Shown: one piece after another, positions 44,347 through 53,150 of the stretch
Layout of the letters: each line of letters starts with the position of its first letter
Numbering within the stretch: position 1 is the first letter of the stretch
Origin: JAICUF01 sp038250675
GTDB taxonomy: Bacteria > Gemmatimonadota > Gemmatimonadetes > Gemmatimonadales > GWC2-71-9
Length of the DNA stretch: 64,000 bases
Assembly (NCBI GenBank): GCA_038250675.1
Contig: JBBSCB010000018.1
Coordinates: 1 to 64,000, forward strand
Reading direction: 5' to 3'
Position numbers and translations under genes: made by a program
Notes under the pieces: model-generated
Database searches by the model: none
Told to the model about the DNA's origin: nothing
The model's input: only the letters and a program-made list of their open reading frames with translations

Positions 44347-44703
44347 TCAGGCCTCGTCGGCGGCGTCGGGGTCCGGCGTCGTCGCCTTCTTGAGCGCCGC
44401 CTCGAAATTGGTCTTCAGGCTTCCCAGCAACTCGCGCAGCCCCCGCACCTTCATCTGAAGGCCGCCGCCGCGCCGGCTCATCGTTCCCATGAGGCCGCAG
44501 GTTTCGGCAAGGCCGGTCAGGCCCATGGACTGGGCGTTGGCCTTGAGCTGGTCAAGCTGCCGTCCCAGGCCGCGTACCACGACGTCGTCGGCTTTCAATG
44601 TCCCCATCTGCTCGATCGCCGAGTGGATCCGTCCCAGCTTGGGCGGGACCGTCTCGAGAAATCCGAGCTGCGCCTGCTGGCGCGAGGATAGCTTCAGTCC
44701 CAT
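44347..44703 (-). CDS. Small helical protein, unknown (possible four-helix or HPt-like)
   Basis: 118 residues, probably all helical and soluble (LKLSSRQQAQLGFLETVPPKLGRIHSAIEQM, LGRQLDQLKANAQSMGLTGLAETCGLMGTMSRRGGG). No recognised family; the single LAETCGLMGTMSRRGGGLQMK region slightly recalls HPt modules but lacks the usual phospho-accepting His. Preceded 31 bases upstream by another gene of similar size and type in the same direction. Confidence 0.7.
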   Translation of the reverse strand: MGLKLSSRQQAQLGFLETVPPKLGRIHSAIEQMGTLKADDVVVRGLGRQLDQLKANAQSMGLTGLAETCGLMGTMSRRGGGLQMKVRGLRELLGSLKTNFEAALKKATTPDPDAADEA

Positions 44704-44734
44704 GCTGCCTCCCCGGCGTGGCCCACCCGCCCCC

Positions 44735-45064
44735 TCAGAAAATTCCCGACTTGGCCGATTGCCAGAGGCGGGTCAGCCGCTCGAAGCCGTCCTGAAGGAT
44801 CTCCACCTGCTGCGGGCTGGGCGAGGCCTGCGCGGCGGTCTGCATCTCCTCGACCAGCCGTGTCATCTCACGCCGACCCGACTTGAGCGCCTCGGCTTTG
44901 ATCTCCGGCAGGATGGTCACGATCTTCTGCCGCATGCCTTCGTCGGTCGGGACCTGCCACAGGTACGCGGCCGCGTCCCGGCCCGCGACGCACAGCTCGC
45001 CCAGCCGGTCCATGAGCGGCCGGAACGGCTTGCGCGGCGCCGGCAGATTCGATTCCTCACTCAC
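44735..45064 (-). CDS. Small helical protein, unknown
   Basis: 109 residues, soluble and helical (VPTDEGMRQKIVTILPEIKAEALKSGRREMTRLVEEMQTAAQ, EILQDGFERLTRLWQSAKSGIF). No family recognised. Start is GTG eight bases after GGAG; the longer frame crosses the divergent peptidase gene. Likely one operon with the next gene (31-base gap). A role with chemotaxis or phosphorelay proteins is possible from their composition but not shown. Confidence 0.7.
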   Translation of the reverse strand: MSEESNLPAPRKPFRPLMDRLGELCVAGRDAAAYLWQVPTDEGMRQKIVTILPEIKAEALKSGRREMTRLVEEMQTAAQASPSPQQVEILQDGFERLTRLWQSAKSGIF

Positions 45065-45098
45065 GCTGCGATCTCCCCGGATTGGCGGCAGGGTACCA

Positions 45099-47042
45099 GT
45101 GCAACATAGCAGGGTGCGGGCGGCGCTCGCCGTCTTGCTGACCGCCCTGGCCCCGCCTGCGCGGGCCCAGCTCGCCGGCCGCTGGCTGGTGCGCATCGAC
45201 GACAGCGCCCGCGGCACCGTGCGCGGCGAGCTCCGCCTGAGCGTCGCGGCGTCTCGCGCGAATGGCACGCTGTGGCTGGAAGGTCAGCCGGGCGGTCCAT
45301 CGCCGATCCGCGGCGGCCACGCCGGGCCGGCCGACAGCATCGCGTTCACCGCGGATGCCGGCGGCACCGACCGCACCGACCGCTTCATCGGTCGCCTGGA
45401 GGGCGAGGAGCTCCACGGCCGGGCGAACTCCGCCGCCGGCGCCGCCCGCGCGTGGTCCGCGACACGCCTGCCACCGGACGTCGAGTACTACCCGGTCCTG
45501 CCGCGGTTCACGGTGAGCGCCATCGTGACCGGCCGGCGGGACTCGCTCATCCGGCTGCCCGGGCCATGGCTCGCCGCCGCCGCCGCCACTGGCGAATCGG
45601 TTGCCACGCTGGACAGCGCCTATCGCCGGAGCGCCGCCGCCGCCGGCCTCCCGCTGCTCACGGGCGATCGTCTCATGACCGGCGCTCCACTTCGGGCGAT
45701 GGGCGTGCTGCAGCGCGATACGCTCGTCGCCGCCGCCGTGCGCACGCTGGTCTCCATCCGGAGCGGTCTTGCCGATCCCGACGTCCGCGGCCGCTTTGAC
45801 CGCCTCTTCCGCCCGCGCGGCGCCTGGCAGGTGGACCTCCACGACGTGGCGCTCGCCCGGGCCCGGGCAGCGTCACCGGCGCTCCGGGTCGACATGGCGG
45901 TTCCCGCACTGCGTGCGGCGGGCCTGCTCCCGCGCGAAGCGGCGGTGGACGCCGGTACCGTGGTGCATGGCCTCTATCGCCTCTACGCGCTGAAGGTCGG
46001 CGATTCCGTGGCGTTCGCCTCGGTGAGCGAGCGGATGCGGAGCGCCGAGCCCATGGCCGCCGCCGCCGCGCTCCTGCTCATGGGCGGGTACGAATCCGCG
46101 ACGGCCTGGTACGGCGAGGCGATCCGGTTCTTTCTCGACGAGCCGTGGATCCCGGATCCCGCACCGCATTCCATCGGCGACCTCGTGCGTGCGGCATGGC
46201 ACGATTCGGCCGTGACCCCCGCGATCGAGGCCCGCGTCTTCGGCTATCCGCAGGCGGTGCCGCGCTACGGCGTGGCCGATCCGCTCTTCGATCGACTGGT
46301 CCACGACGACAACTGGGCCGCCGGCGAGTGGCTCCGCCGCCACGGGCGCGGCGGCCTGCTGGCCGTGCTGCACCGGGTAACCCTCAACTACGGCCCGGGC
46401 GCGACGCTGGTGCTTCCGGGCGAGACGCTCCGCCTCGCCACCCCCCGTGGACTTACCGGCGAGGACGCCAATGGCTTCCTCGAGCCGCACGACGCCATTG
46501 CGATCGATCCGGCCTACGTCCCGCTGCTGGCCCTCGGCACCGTGGTCCACGAGTGGCAGCACCTGCTGCTGCAGAAGCGACTGGCGTCATCCGCTGCGAC
46601 ATCAGCTGAACCGGTCGTCATGTCCGGGCTCGATCCGTTCATCGCCGAAGGGCTGGCCGAATGGCGCGCCGAGCGCATTCTGGCTCCGCTGGTCACTCGA
46701 TTCCCACTGCTGCTCGTCGGCGAAATCGAGAAGCGCGACCGCCTCGCGCATGCCAGACCGGACGACCAGCACGTGCTGGGATACTGGATGGTGCGGGCGC
46801 TGGCCCGGGTGACGGGCGATGACGATTACACCGTCTCGCTGCTCGTCGCGGCTGCGCCCAGCCGCGCCGGCGCGGCCACCGTGCTCGGGGACGCCGCGGT
46901 CGCGGCCGCCTGGCGCCGCTTCGCCGCGCTGCCGGACCGCAGCATCGCAGCCCCCAGCCGCCGCGCGCTCGTTCCCGAGCTGTCATTTACCATCGAGGAC
47001 GAATTCCCCGATCTGCTGGGCGTCCGCATCGTGGCGCCGTGA
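45099..47042 (+). CDS. Secreted zinc metallopeptidase-like protein (HExxH)
   Basis: 647 residues with a signal peptide (VRAALAVLLTALAPPARAQ). N-terminal 140 residues are beta-rich; a helical middle part follows; the C-terminal part carries HEWQH (about residue 487-491) with IAEGLAEW some 35 residues later, the gluzincin-type zinc site (His, His, Glu). The pattern resembles peptidase-MA-like proteins. Start set at the GTG at 45099, with AGGG six bases before; 45114 is also possible. 34 bases from the divergent GTG gene. Confidence 0.8.
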   Translation: MQHSRVRAALAVLLTALAPPARAQLAGRWLVRIDDSARGTVRGELRLSVAASRANGTLWLEGQPGGPSPIRGGHAGPADSIAFTADAGGTDRTDRFIGRLEGEELHGRANSAAGAARAWSATRLPPDVEYYPVLPRFTVSAIVTGRRDSLIRLPGPWLAAAAATGESVATLDSAYRRSAAAAGLPLLTGDRLMTGAPLRAMGVLQRDTLVAAAVRTLVSIRSGLADPDVRGRFDRLFRPRGAWQVDLHDVALARARAASPALRVDMAVPALRAAGLLPREAAVDAGTVVHGLYRLYALKVGDSVAFASVSERMRSAEPMAAAAALLLMGGYESATAWYGEAIRFFLDEPWIPDPAPHSIGDLVRAAWHDSAVTPAIEARVFGYPQAVPRYGVADPLFDRLVHDDNWAAGEWLRRHGRGGLLAVLHRVTLNYGPGATLVLPGETLRLATPRGLTGEDANGFLEPHDAIAIDPAYVPLLALGTVVHEWQHLLLQKRLASSAATSAEPVVMSGLDPFIAEGLAEWRAERILAPLVTRFPLLLVGEIEKRDRLAHARPDDQHVLGYWMVRALARVTGDDDYTVSLLVAAAPSRAGAATVLGDAAVAAAWRRFAALPDRSIAAPSRRALVPELSFTIEDEFPDLLGVRIVAP

Positions 47043-47065
47043 CGCGCGCGGTCCGCCGGGCCCGA

Positions 47066-47071
47066 TATATT
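47066..47071 (+). promoter_or_regulatory. -10-like element of leaderless M14 peptidase transcript
   Basis: TATATT ending six bases before the ATG at 47078; the only plausible signal ahead of that start. Confidence 0.55.
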
Positions 47072-47077
47072 CCCCCG

Positions 47078-48676
47078 ATGCGACTCTGGCCCTGCGGTCC
47101 GCTCGTCACCGCCGCCCTGCTCGCCGCGCCGCTCGCGGCCCAGACCACGCGTGCCGAGCGCACCGGCTACACGGAGACGTCGACGCATGCGGACGTGCTG
47201 ACCTTTCTCGACTCGCTGAGGGCGCGCGGCGCCGGCATCCGGGTCTGGACCCTCACGCACAGTCCCGAGGGGCGCGTCGTTCCGATCGTGCTCGCCGCCC
47301 GACCGATGCTGGCCGGCGCCGATGAGGCCCACCGGAGCGGCAAGCCGATCGTCTACATCCAGGCCAACATTCACGCCGGTGAGGTGGAGGGGAAGGAGGC
47401 CGCGCAGATGCTCCTGCGTGACCTCACGCTCGGCTCGCTGCGGCCGCTCCTCGACAGCGTCATCGTGCTCGTGGTCCCGATCTACAATGCGGACGGCAAC
47501 GAGCAGTTTGCCCCCGGCGCCGTCAACCGGCCCGGACAGAACGGGCCGTCGTCCGTGGGCCGCCGCGCCAACGGGCAGGGGCTCGACCTCAACCGCGACT
47601 ATATCAAGTTCGAAGCCCCGGAGACCCGGGCGTCGGCCGAGCTGATCGATCGTTGGCAGCCGCACCTCTTCATCGATCTGCACACCACCGACGGCAGCTA
47701 TCACGGCTACAACCTGACCTATGCACCGGGGCTCAACGCCAATCGCACGCCGGCCAACAGCTACATGCAGGACGTGTTCCTGCCCGCGATCGAGACCCGG
47801 ATGGAGCGGCGCCACCACCAGCGGATCTTTCCGTACGGCAATTTCCGCAGTCAGGACCCGGACTCGCTGAAGCTCGGGTGGGAGACGTACGACGGACGCG
47901 GACGTTACGGAACCAACTGGCATGCCCTCCGCGGCAAGCTGTCGATTCTCAGCGAGGCCTACAGTCACGATCCGTTCCGCACCCGGGTCTCGGCCACCTA
48001 CAACTTCGTGCGCGAGATCCTCAGTCTCGTGGCCGAGCGGTCGGATACGCTGCGGGCACTGGTGGACCGCCCGTTCCACCCCGATTCGGTCGCGGTGCGC
48101 CAGCGTCTCGCCGATTCGACCCGGCGCAACGTGATCGCCGAGCTGACAACGCCGGCCGACGAGGGATCGGGCGAGTATGCCCGCCGGGTGAGGTCCGGTC
48201 GCTTCCGCACGATCCGCATGCCGGTCTGGGACCGCTTCACGGCGGCGCGGCGCGAGGCGATCCCGGCCGCGTATCTCATTCCCGATCGGCTGCAGTCGGT
48301 CGTCGCGTTGCTCCGGCGGCAGGGGATCGTGGTCACCGAGCTGCCCCGCGGGTGGAGCGCGCCCAGCGAGGCCTTTGCCGTCGACAGCCTGGCGCGGGCG
48401 GGACGCCCGTTCGAGGGGCACGTCACAGTCCTGGCGAGCGGTCGCTGGACGTTCGGCCCGGATCACGGCAGCGGCGCGTGGTATGCGGTCTCCACCGCAC
48501 AGCCGCTCGGCCTTCTGGCCGCCTATCTGCTCGAGCCGGACTCGGAGGACGGCGTCGTGACCTGGAATCTGCTCGACGCCGATCTGGCCGTCGGCAGGCC
48601 GTATCCCATTTTCCGGATTCGCCGGCCGCTCGAGGCGGCCGCGCCGAATTCCCATCAGGAGCCGTCCACCCCATGA
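47078..48676 (+). CDS. M14 family zinc carboxypeptidase
   Basis: 532 residues with signal peptide. Zinc ligands HAGEVEGKE (His and Glu of the HxxE motif) and LFIDLHTTDGSYHGYNLTY (third His); substrate-binding NRDYIKFEAPETR; GTNWHALRGKLSILSEAYSHDP is typical for these bacterial M14 enzymes. Start ATG at 47078 chosen: TATATT (47066-47071) ends six bases upstream, and the preceding 13 codons are an artefact. The Bcp gene overlaps its stop by 4 bases, probably one transcript. Confidence 0.92.
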   Translation: MRLWPCGPLVTAALLAAPLAAQTTRAERTGYTETSTHADVLTFLDSLRARGAGIRVWTLTHSPEGRVVPIVLAARPMLAGADEAHRSGKPIVYIQANIHAGEVEGKEAAQMLLRDLTLGSLRPLLDSVIVLVVPIYNADGNEQFAPGAVNRPGQNGPSSVGRRANGQGLDLNRDYIKFEAPETRASAELIDRWQPHLFIDLHTTDGSYHGYNLTYAPGLNANRTPANSYMQDVFLPAIETRMERRHHQRIFPYGNFRSQDPDSLKLGWETYDGRGRYGTNWHALRGKLSILSEAYSHDPFRTRVSATYNFVREILSLVAERSDTLRALVDRPFHPDSVAVRQRLADSTRRNVIAELTTPADEGSGEYARRVRSGRFRTIRMPVWDRFTAARREAIPAAYLIPDRLQSVVALLRRQGIVVTELPRGWSAPSEAFAVDSLARAGRPFEGHVTVLASGRWTFGPDHGSGAWYAVSTAQPLGLLAAYLLEPDSEDGVVTWNLLDADLAVGRPYPIFRIRRPLEAAAPNSHQEPSTP

Positions 48677-49140
48677 ATGCCATTCCAGCGCCGGGAAGCG
48701 TCGCCCCCGATTTCACGCTGCCGAGCGACGAGGGCGCGTCGGTCACGCTCAGCGAGCTCCGCGGCCGCACGATCGTGCTGTACTTCTATCCCAAGGACGA
48801 CACCAGCGGCTGCACCACTGAGGCTTGCGAGTTCCGCGATCGGTGGGCCGATGTGCGGCGCTCCCGCGCGCTGGTCTTCGGCGTCAGTCCCGACGACGTA
48901 CGGTCGCACCAGAAGTTCCGCGCCAAGCACACTCTGCCGTTCCCGTTGCTGGCCGACACCGATCACGCGGTGGCGGAGGCCTACGGGGTCTGGGGCGAGA
49001 AGTCGATGTACGGCCGCAAATACCACGGGATTCTGCGCACGACCTTCATCATCGACGGCGAGGGGCGCATCAGCCGCGTCTTCGAGAAGGTCAAGCCGGC
49101 GGGGCACGCCGCCGAAGTGCTGGCCGCGCTCCGTCCGTGA
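48673..49140 (+). CDS. bcp: Peroxiredoxin Bcp (thioredoxin-dependent peroxidase)
   Basis: 155 residues. Reduces peroxides using thioredoxin. PDFTLPSDEGASVTLSELRGRTIVLYFYPKDDTSGCTTEACEFRD holds the peroxidatic Cys and, five residues on, the resolving Cys (GCTTEAC), the Bcp pattern. Then FRAKHTLPFPLLADTDHAVAEAYGVW and the usual ending. Start overlaps the M14 stop (ATGA). The longer frame that begins inside the peptidase gene is an artefact. Confidence 0.97.
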   Translation: MNAIPAPGSVAPDFTLPSDEGASVTLSELRGRTIVLYFYPKDDTSGCTTEACEFRDRWADVRRSRALVFGVSPDDVRSHQKFRAKHTLPFPLLADTDHAVAEAYGVWGEKSMYGRKYHGILRTTFIIDGEGRISRVFEKVKPAGHAAEVLAALRP

Positions 49141-49261
49141 CCCGGTCCGGATCGAAACCGGCCGTTGTTCCCATCCGTTATATTGGTGCGGCGCGCGGCC
49201 CGGCTGGCTGGTGGATCGGGCGCCGCAATCGTCGTTGTGCGTCTCCCACTTGGCTGAGGCA

Positions 49262-50338
49262 ATGAATCGCTTTCTGCTTCCCGTCCTGGCGGTCGCTGCC
49301 GCCTGCGGTGCTCCCGCTCCGGCGGCCACCCGTGCCGCTCCGCCTCCCGAGCCCGCCAGTTCGGCGTCGCTGGTCCGCCCCGGTGAGGGCCATCTGCGCA
49401 ACGTTCGCCAGCTCACGTTCGGCGGCAATAACGCCGAATCGTATTTCTCGCGATCGGGGCAGCAGCTGATCTTCCAGCGGCAGGACTCGGTGAGCTCGGG
49501 GTGCGACCAGGAATACATCATGAACATCGACGGCTCGCATCTCCGCCGGGTCTCCAATGGCAAGGGTCGGACGACCTGCGGCTATTTCTACGACAACGAC
49601 CGCCGCATCCTCTACAGCTCGACCTATGAGTTCTCGCCCGAGTGCCCGCCGGCGGTGGACCGATCGCACGGGTACGTGTGGCCGCTGGGACACTTCGAGA
49701 TCTACTCCCAGAACGTCGATGGCAGCGACCCGCGCAAGCTGACCAGCAACGGCGCCTACAACGCCGAGTCCACCGTCTCGCCCGACGGCAAGCGGATCGT
49801 CTTCACGAGCACCAGGGACGGCGACATCGAGCTGTACACGATGAATGTGGATGGCACGGATGTACGCCGGGTGACCCACCGGGTGGGCTATGACGGCGGC
49901 GCGTTCTTCTCGCCGGACGGCCGGCACCTGGTGTGGCGCGCGCAGTACCCGGTCACCGCGAGCGACTCGGCCGACTACCGCAGTCTGCTGGCGCAGCACC
50001 TGGTCCGGCCGGCCAATCTGGAGCTCTGGGTCTCGGATACCGACGGAGGCAACGCGCGGAAGGTGACGTCGCTCGGCGGCGCCAACTTTGCGCCCTTCTT
50101 CAATCCCGATGGCCGCCGGATCATCTTCGCGTCCAACTACCTGAACCCGCGCGGCCGCAATTTCGACCTGTTCATGATCAACATGGACGGGACCGGGCTC
50201 GAGCAGATCACCAATGATCCCGACTTCGACGGCTTCCCGATGTTCAGCCCCGATGGCCGGAAGCTGGTCTGGGCCTCGAACCGGCACGGCCACGAAACCG
50301 GCGAAACCGACCTGTTCATCGCCGACTGGGTGGAATGA
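49262..50338 (+). CDS. TolB-like PD40 beta-propeller lipoprotein
   Basis: 358 residues; signal peptide with lipobox VAAAC. Four to six PD40 (WD40-like) blades with the recurring SPDGKRIVFTSTRDGDIELYTMNVDGTDVRRVT pattern, NPDGRRIIFASNY and SPDGRKLVWASNRHG. Such propellers bind peptides or polysaccharides in the periplasm; no Tol genes are near. Start is the ATG with GAGGC before it. lepB1 follows with a 4-base overlap. Confidence 0.88.
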   Translation: MNRFLLPVLAVAAACGAPAPAATRAAPPPEPASSASLVRPGEGHLRNVRQLTFGGNNAESYFSRSGQQLIFQRQDSVSSGCDQEYIMNIDGSHLRRVSNGKGRTTCGYFYDNDRRILYSSTYEFSPECPPAVDRSHGYVWPLGHFEIYSQNVDGSDPRKLTSNGAYNAESTVSPDGKRIVFTSTRDGDIELYTMNVDGTDVRRVTHRVGYDGGAFFSPDGRHLVWRAQYPVTASDSADYRSLLAQHLVRPANLELWVSDTDGGNARKVTSLGGANFAPFFNPDGRRIIFASNYLNPRGRNFDLFMINMDGTGLEQITNDPDFDGFPMFSPDGRKLVWASNRHGHETGETDLFIADWVE

Positions 50339-51045
50339 CCGAAGCGCCGGAGCAGCCGCCGTCCCTGCTCCGGGAATGGACCCGCGCCATCCTGATCGCC
50401 GTCGTGGTCTGGCTGTTCATGCGGATCTTTCTGGTCGAGGCATTCCGGATCCCATCGGGCAGCATGGAGCCGACGCTCCTCCAGGGCGATTTCCTCTTTG
50501 CCAACAAGGCCGTGTTTGGCGCGGAGATCCCGTTCCTGCATCGCCGCCTCCCCGCCGCGCGGGAGCCGCACGACGGCGATCTCGTGATCTTCGATTCGGT
50601 GGAGGAGCCGGGGCGGAAGCTGGTGAAGCGGCTGATGGGCGTGCCGGGCGACACGGTGTCGATGCGCAACGGCGAGGTGATCCGCAACAGTCGCGAGCTG
50701 GACGAGCCGTTCGCGGTTCACGCCGATCCGGTCCTGAGCGAGACCCCCGCCGTGCGGGCCAGGATGCGGGCGTGGCAGCTGCCGCACCTGATCGAGGTGG
50801 CGCCGGAGACGTACGATCCCGACCTCCACGACTGGGGCCCGATCGTCGTGCCGCCCGACTCGCTCTTCGTCCTGGGCGACAATCGCGACGCCTCCTATGA
50901 TGGCCGGTACTGGGGTTTTGTGCCGCGCGGGAACGTACGCGCGCGCCCGATGTTTATTTACTTCAGCTATGACCCCGCCAGCTGGCGGGCGCTGCCCTTT
51001 CTGACCGCGATCCGGTGGCGCCGGATCTTCAGCATCCCGAGGTGA
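50335..51045 (+). CDS. lepB: Signal peptidase I (first of tandem pair)
   Basis: Membrane serine-lysine protease that removes signal peptides; 236 residues with one N-terminal membrane segment (about 17-33). Ser43 in IPSGSMEPTL and Lys98 in LVKRLMGVPGD form the catalytic dyad; later VPPDSLFVLGDNRDASYDGRYWGF is box E. ATG overlaps the PD40 gene stop by 4 bases; a paralogue follows after 2 bases. Confidence 0.95.
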   Translation: MTEAPEQPPSLLREWTRAILIAVVVWLFMRIFLVEAFRIPSGSMEPTLLQGDFLFANKAVFGAEIPFLHRRLPAAREPHDGDLVIFDSVEEPGRKLVKRLMGVPGDTVSMRNGEVIRNSRELDEPFAVHADPVLSETPAVRARMRAWQLPHLIEVAPETYDPDLHDWGPIVVPPDSLFVLGDNRDASYDGRYWGFVPRGNVRARPMFIYFSYDPASWRALPFLTAIRWRRIFSIPR

Positions 51046-51047
51046 GC

Positions 51048-51767
51048 ATGAAATCGTCGTTCGGCGCGTGGGTATGGGAATGGACCAAATCGATCGCCGT
51101 CGCGCTGGTGGTGTGGTTTTTCCTGCGCACGTTCGTGGTCGAGGCGTTTCATATTCCGTCTGGCAGCATGGAAAAAACGCTGCTCGTCGGCGACTGGCTC
51201 TTCGTGAACAAGGCGCTGTACGGGGCGGAAGTGCCGCTCATCAACAGGCATCTGCCGGCGGTGCGGGAGCCGCGGGTGGGCGACATCGTTGTCTTCGATT
51301 CGAAGGATGTGCCCGAGGTGAACGAGGCGCCGGGGATCAAGGTGGTGAAGCGGCTGGTCGGGATGCCGGGCGACACGCTGGCCATGCGCGGCGGCGCGCT
51401 GTACCGGGACGGCGTCGCCGTGAGCGAGCCGTACGTGCAGCACATCAACCCCGAGGAATCGGCGGCTCCGTCCATGCGCGCCTACATGCGCCAGTGGCAG
51501 CTTCCGTACTACGTCGGGCGCGACACCGCCGGCTATCGGCCGGATGTCGAGGATTGGGGGCCGATCGTGGTGCCCCGCGATTCGCTCTTTCTACTGGGAG
51601 ACAACCGGGAAAACTCGCTCGATAGCCGGTACTGGGGCTTCCTGCCCCGGGACAACCTGCGGGGGAGCCCGATGTTCGTGTATTACAGCTACGATCCGGG
51701 CAGCTACCGGGCACTGCCCGCCATCACGGCGGTGCGCTGGGGGCGGATCTTCACCGGGCTCAAGTAA
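51048..51767 (+). CDS. lepB: Signal peptidase I (second of tandem pair)
   Basis: 239 residues, clearly paralogous to the gene just upstream along the whole length. Ser40 in IPSGSMEKTL, Lys101 in VVKRLVGMPGD, box E VPRDSLFLLGDNRENSLDSRYWGF. One membrane segment (about 16-32). ATG at 51048, two bases after the upstream stop. Both copies look catalytically intact, so they may differ in substrate preference. Confidence 0.95.
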   Translation: MKSSFGAWVWEWTKSIAVALVVWFFLRTFVVEAFHIPSGSMEKTLLVGDWLFVNKALYGAEVPLINRHLPAVREPRVGDIVVFDSKDVPEVNEAPGIKVVKRLVGMPGDTLAMRGGALYRDGVAVSEPYVQHINPEESAAPSMRAYMRQWQLPYYVGRDTAGYRPDVEDWGPIVVPRDSLFLLGDNRENSLDSRYWGFLPRDNLRGSPMFVYYSYDPGSYRALPAITAVRWGRIFTGLK

Positions 51768-51783
51768 CCGGCGACCGGAAGGG

Positions 51784-52038
51784 TCAGGAGGGGCGGGGAG
51801 CTTCCGGGAGGGAGTCGCGGCTCAGCGCACGATCGATGTAGACCGCGCTGCGGCCGCATGCATCGCAGTGGAGCGTCACCTTGCCGGTCGGAGCGTCGTC
51901 GTCGCTGCCGCGCCGGGGAGTACGCCGGACTTCACCGGACCCGCAGGATGGGCACACCAGATCCTTGTGCTCTCGATCCGCAGCAATCAGGATCAGGGCT
52001 TCCGGTGCACGATATTCCTTGACGCCCCGACGTCCCAC
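51784..52038 (-). CDS. Small zinc-ribbon-like protein
   Basis: 84 residues with two CxxC pairs, LVCPSCGSGEVRRTP and LHCDACGRSAVYIDRA, enough for one zinc-ribbon; the rest is short and charged. Start is GTG (52038) with AGGGGCAGG before it. Function unknown; DNA or RNA binding is a guess. Converges with the second signal peptidase gene. Confidence 0.75.
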   Translation of the reverse strand: MGRRGVKEYRAPEALILIAADREHKDLVCPSCGSGEVRRTPRRGSDDDAPTGKVTLHCDACGRSAVYIDRALSRDSLPEAPRPS

Positions 52039-52154
52039 AGCCTGCCCCTTTCGGCGGATGGGAAACGACCCGGGTCGGCCGATCCCGCCACATCAGTATA
52101 TTATCGTCTCATCCGGCACGCGCCAACCCATCGCCGGCCTTCCGGAGACGTCCC

Positions 52155-52553
52155 ATGCTGCGTCGCCATCTGTTCGTTGCCGCGCTCGCCACCCTGGTCG
52201 GGTCGGCGGCGAGCGCCCAGACCACCCACACGGTCGAGCTCCAGCACGATGCCGCGAGCCACGTCTATCGGTTCAAGCCGGACCGGATCGTGGCGCATGC
52301 CGGTGACGTTCTCGTGTTCCGGGTGACCGGGGGCGGGAACCACAGCATCGTCTTCGAGGACGGAATGCCGCCCGCCGCGCGTGCGGCACTCAGCGCGGCG
52401 TTGCCCCGGCGGGTCGGTGATCTGGCAGGTCCGCTGCTCGGGCCCAACGCGGAGTACCGGATCGTCGTGCCCGCATTGCCGTCGGGCGAGTACCGCTTTT
52501 ACTGCCTGCCTCATCGGGCCTACGACGAGGCCGGAATGCTGGTGGTACGCTGA
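52155..52553 (+). CDS. Cupredoxin-fold (plastocyanin-like) secreted protein
   Basis: 132 residues with signal peptide (LFVAALATLVGSAASA). Type-1 copper ligands appear in order: His in GGGNHSIVFEDG, then Cys, His and Met in FYCLPHRAYDEAGM. VELQHDAASHVYRFKPDRIVAHAGDVLVFR is the usual N-terminal cupredoxin sheet. Likely periplasmic electron carrier. TATATT near 52093 and a GGAG Shine-Dalgarno upstream. Confidence 0.92.
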   Translation: MLRRHLFVAALATLVGSAASAQTTHTVELQHDAASHVYRFKPDRIVAHAGDVLVFRVTGGGNHSIVFEDGMPPAARAALSAALPRRVGDLAGPLLGPNAEYRIVVPALPSGEYRFYCLPHRAYDEAGMLVVR

Positions 52554-52641
52554 TGAGGTGGGATGCGGTTGCATGGTGACGGCATGTGTTCGGTAGTTGT
52601 CATCACTGCTACTATTTTGGTGACGCACGGGGAATCCGCGC

Positions 52642-52670
52642 TTGACTGCACCCGTAACGCGCGATAGGTT
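52642..52670 (+). promoter_or_regulatory. Sigma-70-type promoter upstream of the basic-tailed protein
   Basis: TTGACT (52642-52647), a 17-base spacer and TAGGTT (52665-52670). Well matched to a housekeeping promoter; transcript would begin near 52677, giving a leader of about 20 bases with GGAG seven bases before the GTG. Confidence 0.6.
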
Positions 52671-52697
52671 CCCGGCTTACGTCAATGGAGAGTGCCG

Positions 52698-53147
52698 GTG
52701 GGCTCAGAACTCGGCAGTTCGCAGATCTCGACCCTGCTCGAAACGCTGCCCGGCATCGCCAACGTGCTGCGGAGTCCAATCGCTGACGCGCTCTCCCATG
52801 TCATTCGCGCCGCCGCCCGGCTCGAGGAATTCCGGCTGGCGGACGCCGAGGAGCTGACGCGCTACGCGGTGCGGCGAAGCATTATGGCGGCGGACGAAGC
52901 GGATCGCATCGTCGCCGACGTCCAGCAGGCGCAGCAGAAGCGACTCGACAAGGCCGCGGATCGGGTCAAGGCGCAGAAAATCAAGGCGCGCGCCCGTCCT
53001 CCCAAGGCCAAGCCGGCCCGCGCCGCCCGCCCATCCAGGGCGGCCAAACCCGCCAAGGCAGCGGCCCGCAAGCCCGCGCGTTCCGCGCGGCCGGCCCGCG
53101 CCGCCAAGTCACCCCGCAAGCCGGCCAAGTCCGGCCGGAAGCGCTGA
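52698..53147 (+). CDS. Small protein with Lys/Ala/Pro-rich (histone H1-like) tail
   Basis: 149 residues: a helical N-terminal part of about 90 residues (ALSHVIRAAARLEEFRLADAEELTRY and DADRIV-like helices), then a basic low-complexity tail of about 55 residues in which Lys-Pro-Ala and Arg-Ala/Arg-Pro repeats dominate, ending SGRKR. Such tails bind DNA or RNA, as in histone H1-like or PhaM-like proteins. Start is GTG with GGAG seven bases before; another GTG lies two codons earlier. Preceded by a good promoter. Confidence 0.75.
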   Translation: MGSELGSSQISTLLETLPGIANVLRSPIADALSHVIRAAARLEEFRLADAEELTRYAVRRSIMAADEADRIVADVQQAQQKRLDKAADRVKAQKIKARARPPKAKPARAARPSRAAKPAKAAARKPARSARPARAAKSPRKPAKSGRKR

Positions 53148-53150
53148 CGC

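Noticed and set aside
52570..52640. Possible second promoter upstream of the basic-tailed protein (TACTATTTTGG region)
   Set aside because: AT-rich but without a matching -35 at proper spacing; the promoter at 52642-52670 explains the gene better.
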